NCBI GenBank assembly: GCA_012522795.1
Contig: JAAYJT010000074.1
Coordinates: forward strand, 1-56,831
Reading direction: 5' to 3'
DNA from: Bacteroidales bacterium
GTDB taxonomy: Bacteria > Bacteroidota > Bacteroidia > Bacteroidales > JAAYJT01
DNA: 56,831 nucleotides
Shown piece after piece: positions 8,738 to 18,419 of this stretch; the stretch's first letter is position 1; each line of letters opens with the position of its first letter. The notes beneath the pieces are model-generated. The model did no database searches and was not told the DNA's origin. It saw only the letters and a list, made by a program, of their open reading frames with translations. A program made the translations under genes and the position numbers.

Positions 8738-9196
8738 CTAAAAACACGAATCAAATTGCTCAACATTTATTCCGCTTGGAATTGCTTTTAGTAAAGCACC
8801 ATATTTTCTCCAAAGCCCTTTTAATTCATTGCTGTCCCCTGAAAATAACTCATCAAAATCAAATTCTTCAAGAGTTTTATCCTTGCTAATTTGATTGAAA
8901 TATTCTGTTGGGTTAATTATGGATGGAATAACTTTCTTTTCCATACAATCTTCATAAAGGCAATGGCTTTGCGATATTTCTTGTAAGAATTCCAAATCAC
9001 GATAGGTATGTTCTTTTGTCTTTTCATTCTTTGAAAATCCCCTTTTTAAATCGTAAAGGTGAGCAAGTGAGTATGAAAATAACAATTTATTGTTGTTACT
9101 TCCAATTAAAGAATAGATGGATTTATAAAGTTCTTCGCTATCTTTTCGTTGCTTTAGATAAGTAAAAATATTCCAGTCAAGATATACTCGTATCAT
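8738..9196 (-). CDS. PIN-like domain protein, possibly C-terminally truncated
   Basis: 152-residue protein opening MIRVYLDWNIFTYLKQ. This resembles the first strand and catalytic-Asp region of PIN-like RNases (D7 followed by N9), with a helical remainder containing several acidic residues (EEFDFDELF). The ATG overlaps the TGA of the type IIG gene in an ATGA arrangement, which implies translational coupling and a shared role. The protein stops abruptly 26 bp before the receptor start codon and the last acidic strand expected of a PIN fold is not evident, so the 3' end may have been lost at a recombination junction. An RNase or toxin-like activity is only a suggestion. Confidence 0.55.
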   Translation of the reverse strand: MIRVYLDWNIFTYLKQRKDSEELYKSIYSLIGSNNNKLLFSYSLAHLYDLKRGFSKNEKTKEHTYRDLEFLQEISQSHCLYEDCMEKKVIPSIINPTEYFNQISKDKTLEEFDFDELFSGDSNELKGLWRKYGALLKAIPSGINVEQFDSCF

Positions 9197-12100
9197 CTTC
9201 CTTCTATAATTTTAATTTCTTTTTCGGTCAACTCGTAAAGTTGGTAAACTAATTGGTCGATTTGGTTTTCTTCTATGCTTGTTTCCTTAGTATTTCGTTT
9301 TTTCAAAAGGATTTTCTCGACCAAGTTCTCGATTTCTTCTTGCGTTTTAATGTCAATGTTTTTTGGTAACGGAAAATTATTTACGTCATAAACCAAAATT
9401 TTAGGAAACGCACCTTTAGTTGCTTTGGGTGAAGAATTGAAATGATAAAATGTTGCAAGTTTTGAATTGAAAATTGCAAGTAAACATTCTAATGCAAAAG
9501 ATTTTTTATTTTCTTTTACGATTATAATTGCTGGGTCATTGTATAATTCTTCTGTTGTAATTGCAGCAAAAATACTTGGGTTTGTAATTTCTCTAATTAA
9601 GAGTCTTTTACCTTGAAAAAATTTAGGTTCTCTTGGGTTTGCAATTCCTTCACAATAGTCAATATATTCTTTCCCATTCCAATCAACAGAATATCTTGTT
9701 ATGTCTTCGCCATAGAGCCAAAGCTTATATTTGTTATTAGGATTTGAAAAATGATGATATGCTCTACTTTTAATTATTTCAGTACTTTGTCCTTTATACT
9801 TGTCATAAGCGATTAAACCTTGACTTGTTTCAGGGAATAGTTCAATTAAAGGTGTTTTTTTGCTTTTGACTTTATCGACGATTGATAATGTGGTTTTGTC
9901 CAATTTAAAAATTAATCCCCAATTTTGAATGTTACTTTCTGCGGTTTCTTTTGAAATAATAATTTGTTTACGATTTGCAAGTTCTTCAAAACTTATAATA
10001 TTTGCAGTGTTTTTGTAACCAAGTGTGTTGTGTTTGCTTTCATCTTTAGTAAATTGGAAAATAATATTTCTAACGGTTGCATCTTCAAAAATATTAAAGT
10101 TTGTGCAGTCTAAAATTTCGTTCAATTTCCATTTATCGAACAAACTCAAACGATAACTTTGGGCAAAAACATTGAATAAAATTGTGTTTGGAATAATAAA
10201 TGAAATAACCCCTTTAGGTTTCAATAGGACATGCCCTTTATCAATAAACCAATAATAAATTTCGTAGTCAGGAACTTTTGAAAGATTTGTTACTAAATAT
10301 TCTCTTTCCGTTTTGTCTTTTATAGAAACACCATAAGGCGGATTTCCAATCACCACATCAAATCCAATGAAATCGCCATTATCATTCAGTACTTCAGGAA
10401 ATTCAAACCGCCATTCAAAAGCATTTTCGTAAATCTTATTATTTTTAATCTCTTCAATCTCAGCTTCTAACTTTTTGGTTTCTTGGGTAAGTTGTGTTAC
10501 TTTTTTGTTCCAATCGGCTTTTTCCTTTTGGCTCATTTCAAAAAGTTGTCCTTGATTGATCATTTGAAACAAATCGCCTGAAAGCTTGCGTAATTTTTTA
10601 ACTTTTGGGTCGTTCAAAGAAATTTCACTTCTGAAATCCGATTTTATATTGGCAATCAATCGGTTCATTTCTCTTTTCTGTTCTTTGCTTTCAGAATTTC
10701 GGTAAGTGTCAACGGCTATTTGATAACTTTCAATTGTCCATTTGCTCTTTTTCAAGGCTTGTTTCAGATCTGCATCCAAGGCAAAACGGCTTACCAGAGA
10801 GTTACCGCATTTTATGTTGATGTCAATGTTCGGCAGGGTTTGCAATTCCAATGGAACCGTTGCGTGTAACGGCTGTATGGAATCGGAATCCTGAATATAA
10901 TAAGCATTTTTCAGCAATTCAATCCATAAACGCAAACAACAAATTTTTACCGAATTTGAATTGATGTCCACACCAAAAAGGCAGTTTTCAATAATTGTTT
11001 GCTTTTCGTGGAAAAGCGTTTCCTGTATTCGCTGACTTTCTTTGTTGTTTGGATTGTATTCAAAAAGTTCTCCTTCTTCGTCTGTTACAATCAATTCGTC
11101 ATTTACCACTTCCGCCTCATACCTGTGCAGCGATTTCCCATCTCTGTCCTGCAAAATTTTCAGGTCGTTTTTTATGGCAATTATTTCGTTTAGTGCCGAA
11201 ACCAGAAAATGGCCTGAACCGGCAGCCGGATCGCATATTTTCAGACTGTTTATAACTTCATTTGCCCGGCTTCGTGTAAAAAGCCGGTTTTTACCGATTT
11301 GATCGTAGATGTCGCTGAGGGAGGAGAATACACTCCCTGCCCCTTCCGGGGCTTCGTTGAACTTTTGAATTACTGCCCTGCGAATGGTTTCGCGGCTCAT
11401 ATACATGGTAATAAAACCGGGTGTAAAAAATGAACCGTCTTTATAGCCGTTTATCTTTTCAAAAATAAGTCCGAGAATAGAAGCGTTAATAAGTGTTTTA
11501 CTCTCTTCCTGAATTTCTTCTCCGCCTTCTGCTCCAAAATCGTAAGCATCTAAAAACTCAAACAAATATTGAAGCGTAGAAATATTACCTGAGCGTTTTT
11601 TGCCTTGCTGATCTTTCAACACTGTTTGCGAAAAAATCGGAATAGTTTTGTCGTCTTTCAGATTGCTGATAAACAAAGTAACCTGCTCAATGTCAGACGG
11701 CTCGAAAAGCGAAGAATTGAGATAAGGGATTTTTTCAAAAATCTTCTTTACATCTTCGTTTCGCTCGTCATACTTGCGTGCCAACACTTGAAAGAACAAG
11801 CTGTTCAGGTCGTCATAATTTTTGATTTTGTCAAGATTGAGAAACGAATATGATTTGTCGCCTTTGTGATATTTGATGAGCTGGGCTTCAAGCAACTTTA
11901 AAAACAATATCCTGTTTATCCAGGTGATTGAAAGTTCAAGGGCAATATTGAAAAGTCTTTCTTGTTGTGTGATACCGAATTGGCTTGGTTTTTCAATTCG
12001 GCTTATTTTATCTAAGCTATCAAGTTGAATAATAGCATCTTCAATGATTGTTCCTGTATGGCGCTCACCTTCTTTGTTTCGTTCAATCAGTTTTTTACTT

Positions 12101-12900
12101 CCTTTTTTAGTTTCGGTCAGTCCGATAATGTGCAGAAACTCGCTGTAAAAGCGTTTATCAAGACTGTTGCTGTCGTTGGCAAATGGAAGTTTTAACAGAT
12201 GTTCCGGCGATAAAAGTTTAAATAAGGCTATCAGCGAATTATCGTCTGTTTTGTCTGTGTTACGTAACGGTTTTTGATAATCCTGAATGTTGAAATAGGT
12301 AAACTCAATTTCAGAAGTGATGCTGTCAATAAACGGCTCGGCAATTTGTTTGTAGAAAAAATCGGTTTTGGTGTCAGCCAAACATCCGCCTTCAAAGTCA
12401 TTGAATTGTTTTACAAGGTTTTTATTTTGAGCAAAAAGTCTGTCGAATATGGTAGCATCAAATATGAACCATTCGTTGATGTTGGTCGCTATCAAATGTT
12501 TCACTTCAAGGTTTTTATATGTTATCCGTTCCCTTAAATAGTAAAGTACCATTTCCTGAAATGCTTTTGTATTCAGCCTTTGGGAGGTAATCATCTCAAC
12601 CTTATTGGTTGGCTTTTTCGCCTCAATGATCACACCAACAGAACTATTTGCATTTTGTCCGTTATGAATAACAAGGTCGTTTCGGCCTTTGGTATTTATA
12701 AAATGGTTTGGGTCGTAATAGGTTTTCTTTAAAAAGTCCGAAATCAAGTTTTTATGAAATTCTTCGCTTTCAGTTTCATTAGTCCTGTCGAGTAAAGTAA
12801 TGAGATTGGTCTTGAAACCTTCAATTTCAGGCCTGTTCGGTTTTACTTTTAAAAAGGCTTTATTCAATGCCTTTTTTGGTTTCAATTCTTTTAATTTCAT
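9193..12900 (-). CDS. Type IIG restriction-modification enzyme (Eco57I-like, single polypeptide)
   Basis: 1235-residue fusion of endonuclease, N6-adenine methyltransferase and specificity regions. Near the N-terminus RNDLVIHNG and GVIIEAKKP supply a PD-(D/E)XK site (D75, E93, K95). The SAM-binding motif I is CDPAAGSGHFLV (about residue 557) and the catalytic motif IV is NPPYGVS (about 850). A coiled-coil-rich spacer (about 700-830) precedes it, and a TaqI/Eco57I-like C-terminal recognition domain follows. Such enzymes cut a few bases from a short asymmetric site and methylate the same site. The gene follows a DUF5655 nuclease-like gene by 106 bp and overlaps a PIN-like gene. The 3' third is visibly richer in AT, Asn and Lys than surrounding genes, consistent with transfer. 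No frameshift is seen, so it is probably active. Confidence 0.9.
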   Translation of the reverse strand: MKLKELKPKKALNKAFLKVKPNRPEIEGFKTNLITLLDRTNETESEEFHKNLISDFLKKTYYDPNHFINTKGRNDLVIHNGQNANSSVGVIIEAKKPTNKVEMITSQRLNTKAFQEMVLYYLRERITYKNLEVKHLIATNINEWFIFDATIFDRLFAQNKNLVKQFNDFEGGCLADTKTDFFYKQIAEPFIDSITSEIEFTYFNIQDYQKPLRNTDKTDDNSLIALFKLLSPEHLLKLPFANDSNSLDKRFYSEFLHIIGLTETKKGSKKLIERNKEGERHTGTIIEDAIIQLDSLDKISRIEKPSQFGITQQERLFNIALELSITWINRILFLKLLEAQLIKYHKGDKSYSFLNLDKIKNYDDLNSLFFQVLARKYDERNEDVKKIFEKIPYLNSSLFEPSDIEQVTLFISNLKDDKTIPIFSQTVLKDQQGKKRSGNISTLQYLFEFLDAYDFGAEGGEEIQEESKTLINASILGLIFEKINGYKDGSFFTPGFITMYMSRETIRRAVIQKFNEAPEGAGSVFSSLSDIYDQIGKNRLFTRSRANEVINSLKICDPAAGSGHFLVSALNEIIAIKNDLKILQDRDGKSLHRYEAEVVNDELIVTDEEGELFEYNPNNKESQRIQETLFHEKQTIIENCLFGVDINSNSVKICCLRLWIELLKNAYYIQDSDSIQPLHATVPLELQTLPNIDINIKCGNSLVSRFALDADLKQALKKSKWTIESYQIAVDTYRNSESKEQKREMNRLIANIKSDFRSEISLNDPKVKKLRKLSGDLFQMINQGQLFEMSQKEKADWNKKVTQLTQETKKLEAEIEEIKNNKIYENAFEWRFEFPEVLNDNGDFIGFDVVIGNPPYGVSIKDKTEREYLVTNLSKVPDYEIYYWFIDKGHVLLKPKGVISFIIPNTILFNVFAQSYRLSLFDKWKLNEILDCTNFNIFEDATVRNIIFQFTKDESKHNTLGYKNTANIISFEELANRKQIIISKETAESNIQNWGLIFKLDKTTLSIVDKVKSKKTPLIELFPETSQGLIAYDKYKGQSTEIIKSRAYHHFSNPNNKYKLWLYGEDITRYSVDWNGKEYIDYCEGIANPREPKFFQGKRLLIREITNPSIFAAITTEELYNDPAIIIVKENKKSFALECLLAIFNSKLATFYHFNSSPKATKGAFPKILVYDVNNFPLPKNIDIKTQEEIENLVEKILLKKRNTKETSIEENQIDQLVYQLYELTEKEIKIIEGR

Positions 12901-13006
12901 CTATTATTTCAGTTTCTTTTTCAATCGGTTAAATTACGCTTTTATTTCGTTATCCTTTTAAGGCATGGTAGTAAAATTGGCTCTTTGGATTTTGCCGAAG
13001 GGTTAG

Positions 13007-13924
13007 CTATTTTTTATTCTTTTTCAATGATTGTTTTACTAAGCTTAGAATGTACTCTAAATTATCGTCTGAATTTATCTGTAATTCATAGTCCCCATTT
13101 CCCCAATGTCCTGTTTGTGAAACGTCTCTGCAAATTCCTTTCGGGTCATCAAGTTGCCCTTGTTGCAAGTTAAACCACATTTTAATTCCTTTTTTTTGTA
13201 AACGAATGTCAACAACGTTTGTATTAGCAATAAAGGCGATATAAAGTTTTTTCGGCTTAACTTCTAAACCATCAAGATTTAGAATTGCGTTTTTAAATTT
13301 TTCGTAAAGTTCTTTGATCTCATCCGAAATTTCGTCTAAATGTTCTTGTTCTGTATACACTTTAATTTCTCGTGTTACTTTTTCTATCAATTCATCCTGT
13401 CGGCTGATTGTTTTAATACTTTCTTGTGCGCCAGATGTTTGAATCTGATTATAATTAATTGTCTTATTATCATAACGCTTAACTTCCCAAAGTTCAATGG
13501 GTAAGTCTTTAAAGTTTATAGCTTCTTTTTGATATGTCGTGAAACCTGGCGAAACAAAAATTACTCTTGATTGCGACCAATCAATATCAGTGCGCTTCAA
13601 TTTATTTTTGTTGTTTTCGTTGTATTCAAGAATGAAGTCGGCTTTATTATTAAGCATAAGCGACAAGTAAGCGTAACCTTGGTCAATTACACTGAAATTT
13701 TTGTCGCGTTTATATTCAATGATTACAAAACTTGAAGCATCTTTATCAAACGCAAGAGTATCAAGACGAAAGTTGCCGATTGAAAATTCAGAACATACAA
13801 AGTCAAATCCGAAAATTGTTTTCATATTTTGTTCAGTTAAAGATTGAATTTCCTTTTCAAGTTTAAAAGGCAATTCTTTGATCTGTTCAAGATTATCCTT
13901 GCTGTCTATGTTAAATAATGCCAT
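13007..13924 (-). CDS. DUF5655 protein with PD-(D/E)XK nuclease-like N-terminus
   Basis: 305 residues. The N-terminal half resembles a NucS-like PD-(D/E)XK domain: FRLDTLAFD gives D55, VIIEYKR gives E70-x-K72, and Q82 follows in DQGYAYLSLM. The C-terminal part (about 195-300) matches the DUF5655 pattern, with KPKKLYIAFIANTNVVDIR followed by KGIKMWFNL. Proteins of this kind frequently neighbour restriction-modification genes. Here it is the first gene of the minus-strand restriction island and may contribute DNA binding or cleavage. A free-standing role in DNA repair is an alternative. Substrate is unknown. Confidence 0.8.
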   Translation of the reverse strand: MALFNIDSKDNLEQIKELPFKLEKEIQSLTEQNMKTIFGFDFVCSEFSIGNFRLDTLAFDKDASSFVIIEYKRDKNFSVIDQGYAYLSLMLNNKADFILEYNENNKNKLKRTDIDWSQSRVIFVSPGFTTYQKEAINFKDLPIELWEVKRYDNKTINYNQIQTSGAQESIKTISRQDELIEKVTREIKVYTEQEHLDEISDEIKELYEKFKNAILNLDGLEVKPKKLYIAFIANTNVVDIRLQKKGIKMWFNLQQGQLDDPKGICRDVSQTGHWGNGDYELQINSDDNLEYILSLVKQSLKKNKK

Positions 13925-14399
13925 TTTGATAATATCTTTTGTTAATTTCTTATTATTCGGATAATTTAGCTAAATGTCTGCCAACTTGCTGAAATGTTTC
14001 CTCCTTCGTAAACAAAGGTTTCAATTTCCGTTTTTGACTTCATACCTTACTTTGAATTTTCTCATTGCCAAAATTAGTGTATACTACGTTTTTCAGTCCG
14101 TTTCGCAAACAATCTATTTTTCCAATAATATTAAGCATTAATTAGAATTGCTATATTTTGCGTTAAACCCAACATATTACAAAATCCATGATTTCAGTTA
14201 ACGCTTTTCCTTTTTTCTTTAATATTTTCTCACGCTACAAATATACAATACCCGCAATTACCAGAGAAACAAGCTTGAATTTACTGCAATACAATAGCGC
14301 TCCGGTTCAAAATTGCCGGAATTACATAGGCATAAAGAATTTAATACAAAAAATTACATTCTCATCAAACCACAATATCAGCGGTTTGCAATAAAGGCA
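13925..14399. other. Non-coding AT-rich gap beside the restriction island
   Basis: No believable gene is seen in this 475-bp gap. Two minus-strand TAnnTTTG matches occur, at 14069-14076 (TAATTTTG) and 14238-14245 (TATATTTG), and either could drive the DUF5655/type IIG operon. A weak 6-bp hairpin (CAAACC/GGTTTG, about 14375-14391) follows the tricorn gene but lacks a T tract. The gap may be a boundary of the acquired island. Confidence 0.45.
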
Positions 14400-17300
14400 T
14401 TATCTGCTCTTATCCGGTGGTTGTGGTATAGCAGGTAAGGCTTTGTAGTTCTTCAGTTCTTCCAGGATGACTTCAATGGCTTTGTTCAACTGATCGTCAA
14501 TTCCCATATATTCACGTGCGGGATCATTATCAAGCCAGATATCGGGTTTAACTCCTTCGCCTTCAATTATCCAGTCGCTTTCGTCAGCCGAATAGCTTGC
14601 AAATTCGGGTTTGCGCAGGTCGGCACCATCAACGAAAGGCAGTGACCCACGAATTCCAACTACTCCACCCCATGTGGTCACACCAATGATCTTACCCAAA
14701 TCATATTTTCTCCATCCGTAGGGGAAAAGATCGCCGTCAGAAGCTGAATACTGATTGATAAGCAATACTTTAGGTCCAAGCATCGTCTGTGCGGGTGTAT
14801 GTCCCGGACGCTGAACATTACGTGCTACATTTGAGCGTTGTACTTCGCGTTGCAGTCGCTCAAGTATCATTGGCGAAACATTACCTCCCCCATTTCCACG
14901 ATCATCAATTATCAAGGCTTTTTTGGCAAGCTGAGGATAAAAGTATTTTGCAAATTCATTCAAACCGGCAGGTCCCATATCAGGGATATGAATGTAGCCA
15001 ACCTCTCCATTAGTGGCTTCGTTTACTTTCCTTATATTATCCTGAACCCAGTTATAATAGTACAGCTCTGATTCGTTTTTGATCGGGACCACAATTACAT
15101 TTCTTGCTCCTGCCAGCGATGGAGTACTATTCACGCTGAGTTCCACCTGTTTTCCTGCGGTTCCGGCAAGCTCTCTGAAAATATCGGTCATCTCGTTGGT
15201 TGGCTTACCGTTTATAGCAATGATATAATCACCTTCGGCAACGCCAACACCAATTTCTGTAAGCGGAGAGCGAAGGCTCTTACTCCAGTTGGCACCTTCA
15301 AGGATCTTTTCCACTTTGAAATACCCTGAGCTGTGTTTTTTGAATTTTGCACCCAGCAACCCCATATCAATTCTTTTGGGCATTTTCACATCACCACCAT
15401 TAATATATGCATGACCAACATTAAGCTCGCCAATCATCTCACCTATCAGATAGTTCAGATCGTGGCGGTTCTTAACAAAAGGAAGCATCACGCTGTATTT
15501 ATCGCGAATTGCCTGCCAGTCAACGCCGTGCATGTTCTCAACATAGAAGAAATCGCGCATCTGACGCCATGCCTCCACATATATCTGTTCCCATTCCTCG
15601 GCATAGTCAATATTTACCTGAACCTCTGACAGGTCAATACTCTTATCAAGATTTATTTTTGAAACCGGAAGGTTAGTAATATAAAACTGCCTGTCTTTTC
15701 GAACCAGCATTTTTTTACCATTTGCTGACACTTCAAAACTTGCCTTACTTGTGAGTTCAGTTTCCTTTTTGGCTTTCAGATCATACATTTTCAATTTGCT
15801 TTCCCACGATGACGAAGAATTCTCAGTATAGTAAACCACATCTTTCCCTGCCCATAAACCCCAATAATTTGAAGGAGAAACCGGCAGAGCCACAATTCTG
15901 TCTTTTATGCCATCAAGGTCAACTTTCACCTTAACTGTTTCATTTTTTGTTTCAGGTTTCTGAGCCGGTGCTTTTGAAGTTTTGCCGGGCTTTACATCTT
16001 TATTGCCGTCGTCGGGCTTATTTTCGTCTGAACCTAATTTAACCTCATCGTTTTCAGGTGCAAATGGCGATGGGGTATCTTTGGCAAGGGTTACCAGATA
16101 AATCCTGTTCATATCGCGGTAAACATGATTCCATTCGGTTTGACCATAGATAGGATTGAAATCGCGGGCTGAAGTAAAGAACAAATATTTGCCATCAGAG
16201 CTGAATGTTGGCTGATGCGATGCATGCCATCCGTCAGTTACTTCTGTTTTGGTTTTGGTTTGAGTATCAAACAAAATAATATTGCTCATGCTATACGGCA
16301 AAGTGTTGGTATAGGCTATCCAGCGGCTGTCGGGCGACCAGTCGGCACTGCTGTATTCCCATAATTCTGACTGATCAACCAGCACAACTTCACGAGTATC
16401 AATATCAATATATTGCAGGCGCATTTTTCTGTCGTTCCAGATTATTTTTTTACTGTCGGGCGACCATTTGATATTGAATTTATAGGTATCGGCTCCAGTG
16501 GTTAACTGAATTCTTGGCTCGCTTCCGTCCTGTTTTTGAATATAAATCTCGTATTCTCCATTCAGGTCAGAAAGAAAAGCTATCCATTTACCATCGGGCG
16601 ACCATGCCGGCGAGCGATCATGAGCATAGCATGACTGAGTGAGATTACGTGTAATACCTGTTTTGGCAGGAACTGTAAAAATATCCCCACGGGCTGAAAG
16701 CAACAAACGGTTCCCGTCAGGTGATAACGATGATGAACCTATGAATGCTTTAGCGCTTTTGACTGCGCTGCGTGCCCATGCATAATCATCAGTTATTTCA
16801 ACTCTTATCTGACGATGGGTTTCAGTAACCGGGTCAAAAATATGGATATAACCACCATTTTCATAAATAATCTTTCCATCACCAAGTGAGGGGAATTTAA
16901 TGTCATAATCTTTATAATCAGTAAGTTTACGTGTCTGGCTGGTATTGAGATCGTAAACAAACAGGTTCATGATACGATCGCGGTTCGAAGCAAAATAGAT
17001 TTTATTATTCAGCCACATAGGGAAAATATCCTGAGCCGGATTCTCAAACAGTCGTTTACTTTCTTTGGTCTGATAATCATAAACCCAGATATCATCAGCC
17101 ATGCCACCTTTATAATATTTCCAGGTTCTGAACTCTCTGAACACTCTGTTAAAAGCCAGCTTATTTCCATCGGGTGAAAAGCTGCAAAAACCTCCTGTCG
17201 AGAGAGGCAGTTCCTCAGAAAGCCCACCTTCGACCGGAACTTTGAAAAGATGTCCCACAAAATCATTAAATGTCTGTTTTCTTGAGCGATATACAATATA

Positions 17301-17690
17301 TTTACTGTCGGGTGTCCATGACATTACAATATTGTTTGGACCCATACGATCGCTGATATCATCGCGTCCAAGGGTGGCGGTATATGTGAGCCTTTTAGGT
17401 TCTCCACCCTGAGCCGGGATTACAAATACTTCAGTATTACCATCATACTGACCTGTGAATGCAATCCAGTTACCATCAGGCGAGAAACGCGGAAACATTT
17501 CATAACCCACGTCAGAAGTCAGTTTACGCGCCATGCCGCCATTAGCATTAACAGTATAAAGATCGCCAGCATAGGTGAAAACCACCTGATCTCCGTGTAT
17601 GGCAGGGAATCTTAGTAAACGGGCTTCCTGTTGGGAATATAACAGCAAGCCGCTAATTACGAACGCAAATAGGAAAGCAAATTTTTTCAT
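14400..17690 (-). CDS. Tricorn-type S41 protease
   Basis: 1096-residue exported protease. A signal peptide (residues 1-19, LLLYSQQ) precedes a TolB-like/WD40-type propeller repeat region (many SPDGNWIAF / SPDSKYIVY repeats, about 25-580). A Pro/Lys-rich linker (about 545-595), tricorn C1 domain, PDZ domain (about 790-880, EGDYIIAINGKPT) and S41 protease domain follow. Candidate catalytic residues are the His in NMHGVDW (about 718) and the Ser in QYSASDGDLFP (about 982). The family degrades peptides, here probably in the periplasm. It is transcribed divergently from the UPF0316 gene, with a TACTTTTG box 40 nt before its start. Length and domain order are normal for the bacterial family. Confidence 0.93.
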   Translation of the reverse strand: MKKFAFLFAFVISGLLLYSQQEARLLRFPAIHGDQVVFTYAGDLYTVNANGGMARKLTSDVGYEMFPRFSPDGNWIAFTGQYDGNTEVFVIPAQGGEPKRLTYTATLGRDDISDRMGPNNIVMSWTPDSKYIVYRSRKQTFNDFVGHLFKVPVEGGLSEELPLSTGGFCSFSPDGNKLAFNRVFREFRTWKYYKGGMADDIWVYDYQTKESKRLFENPAQDIFPMWLNNKIYFASNRDRIMNLFVYDLNTSQTRKLTDYKDYDIKFPSLGDGKIIYENGGYIHIFDPVTETHRQIRVEITDDYAWARSAVKSAKAFIGSSSLSPDGNRLLLSARGDIFTVPAKTGITRNLTQSCYAHDRSPAWSPDGKWIAFLSDLNGEYEIYIQKQDGSEPRIQLTTGADTYKFNIKWSPDSKKIIWNDRKMRLQYIDIDTREVVLVDQSELWEYSSADWSPDSRWIAYTNTLPYSMSNIILFDTQTKTKTEVTDGWHASHQPTFSSDGKYLFFTSARDFNPIYGQTEWNHVYRDMNRIYLVTLAKDTPSPFAPENDEVKLGSDENKPDDGNKDVKPGKTSKAPAQKPETKNETVKVKVDLDGIKDRIVALPVSPSNYWGLWAGKDVVYYTENSSSSWESKLKMYDLKAKKETELTSKASFEVSANGKKMLVRKDRQFYITNLPVSKINLDKSIDLSEVQVNIDYAEEWEQIYVEAWRQMRDFFYVENMHGVDWQAIRDKYSVMLPFVKNRHDLNYLIGEMIGELNVGHAYINGGDVKMPKRIDMGLLGAKFKKHSSGYFKVEKILEGANWSKSLRSPLTEIGVGVAEGDYIIAINGKPTNEMTDIFRELAGTAGKQVELSVNSTPSLAGARNVIVVPIKNESELYYYNWVQDNIRKVNEATNGEVGYIHIPDMGPAGLNEFAKYFYPQLAKKALIIDDRGNGGGNVSPMILERLQREVQRSNVARNVQRPGHTPAQTMLGPKVLLINQYSASDGDLFPYGWRKYDLGKIIGVTTWGGVVGIRGSLPFVDGADLRKPEFASYSADESDWIIEGEGVKPDIWLDNDPAREYMGIDDQLNKAIEVILEELKNYKALPAIPQPPDKSR

Positions 17691-17729
17691 TTTTCAATTA
17701 ATTAGGTTAAAAATAGTTATTAGAGGTTT

Positions 17730-17737
17730 CAAAAGTA
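17730..17737 (-). promoter_or_regulatory. -7 box (TACTTTTG) for the tricorn protease
   Basis: CAAAAGTA on the plus strand reads TACTTTTG on the minus strand, matching TAnnTTTG 40 nt before the protease ATG. It lies back to back with the plus-strand box at 17758. Confidence 0.45.
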
Positions 17738-17757
17738 ATAAAAACTTAATAAATATG

Positions 17758-17765
17758 TATTTTTG
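17758..17765 (+). promoter_or_regulatory. -7 box (TATTTTTG) for the UPF0316 gene
   Basis: TATTTTTG matches the Bacteroidota -7 consensus and ends 27 nt before the ATG at 17793. Its last three bases are the TTG that would be the alternative start, so transcription probably begins downstream of that codon. This supports the ATG as the true start. Confidence 0.45.
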
Positions 17766-17792
17766 CCGTCAAATCTTAAAATTGCTATTTAT

Positions 17793-18392
17793 ATGGATTT
17801 CAGCTTTTTAACAGGTGATTCGTGGATTTATTCATGGATAGTTTTGCCTTTGCTCATTATTTTAGCACGTATTGCAGACCAGACTATAGGCACTTTACGA
17901 CTGATATTTCTCTCAAAAGGGTTTAGGATCATTGCTCCCGTACTTGGTTTTTTTGAAGTTATCATCTGGCTTCTTGCAGTAAGCCAGATATTTCAGCATC
18001 TGGATAACTGGTTTACCTATGTTGCTTACGGGCTTGGATTCGCAATAGGTAATTATATTGGTATTGCCGTAGAACAGAAAATATCGCTTGGGAATGTAAT
18101 AATCCGCATAATTCCGAAACTTCACAGCCCTGAACTTATCAACTATCTGAAAGAGAACAATTATGGCATCACGATAATTCCTGCCGAAGGCGGCAGAGGA
18201 CCGGTGAAAGTCATATTTTCAATAATTAAAAGGCGGGATGTCAGTGATTTTGTTGGGATTATTAAAAGGTTCAACCCTACTGCATTCTATACTATTGAGG
18301 ATGTAAGAGCAGTGCATGAGGGAATAATGAACCGCACTCCTTCGCGTTCGGCTTTTCAATCTGTTGGACTTTACACCAAAAAAACGAAATAA
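17793..18392 (+). CDS. UPF0316 / DUF2179 (DUF5698) family membrane protein
   Basis: About 199 residues. Three hydrophobic segments fill the N-terminal half (WIVLPLLIILARIADQTIG, a second at IIAPVLGFFEVIIWLLAV, a third at FTYVAYGLGFAIGNYIGI), followed by a soluble DUF2179 ligand-binding-like domain (about 105-190). It matches the UPF0316 family, whose DUF2179 part resembles nucleotide or small-ligand sensors; no activity is established. The start is taken as ATG 17793 (MDFSFLTGDSW), because the TTG at 17763 lies in a candidate promoter. The tail is basic (YTKKTK). It shares a divergent promoter region with the tricorn protease. Confidence 0.85.
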   Translation: MDFSFLTGDSWIYSWIVLPLLIILARIADQTIGTLRLIFLSKGFRIIAPVLGFFEVIIWLLAVSQIFQHLDNWFTYVAYGLGFAIGNYIGIAVEQKISLGNVIIRIIPKLHSPELINYLKENNYGITIIPAEGGRGPVKVIFSIIKRRDVSDFVGIIKRFNPTAFYTIEDVRAVHEGIMNRTPSRSAFQSVGLYTKKTK

Positions 18393-18419
18393 TTCTGATC
18401 TAAAGTAAAAAACCAGATT

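Noticed and set aside
14188..14394. 68-residue plus-strand ORF beside the tricorn gene
   Set aside because: Composition is AT-driven, there is no motif or plausible start, and it is in a gap that otherwise holds only promoter candidates.
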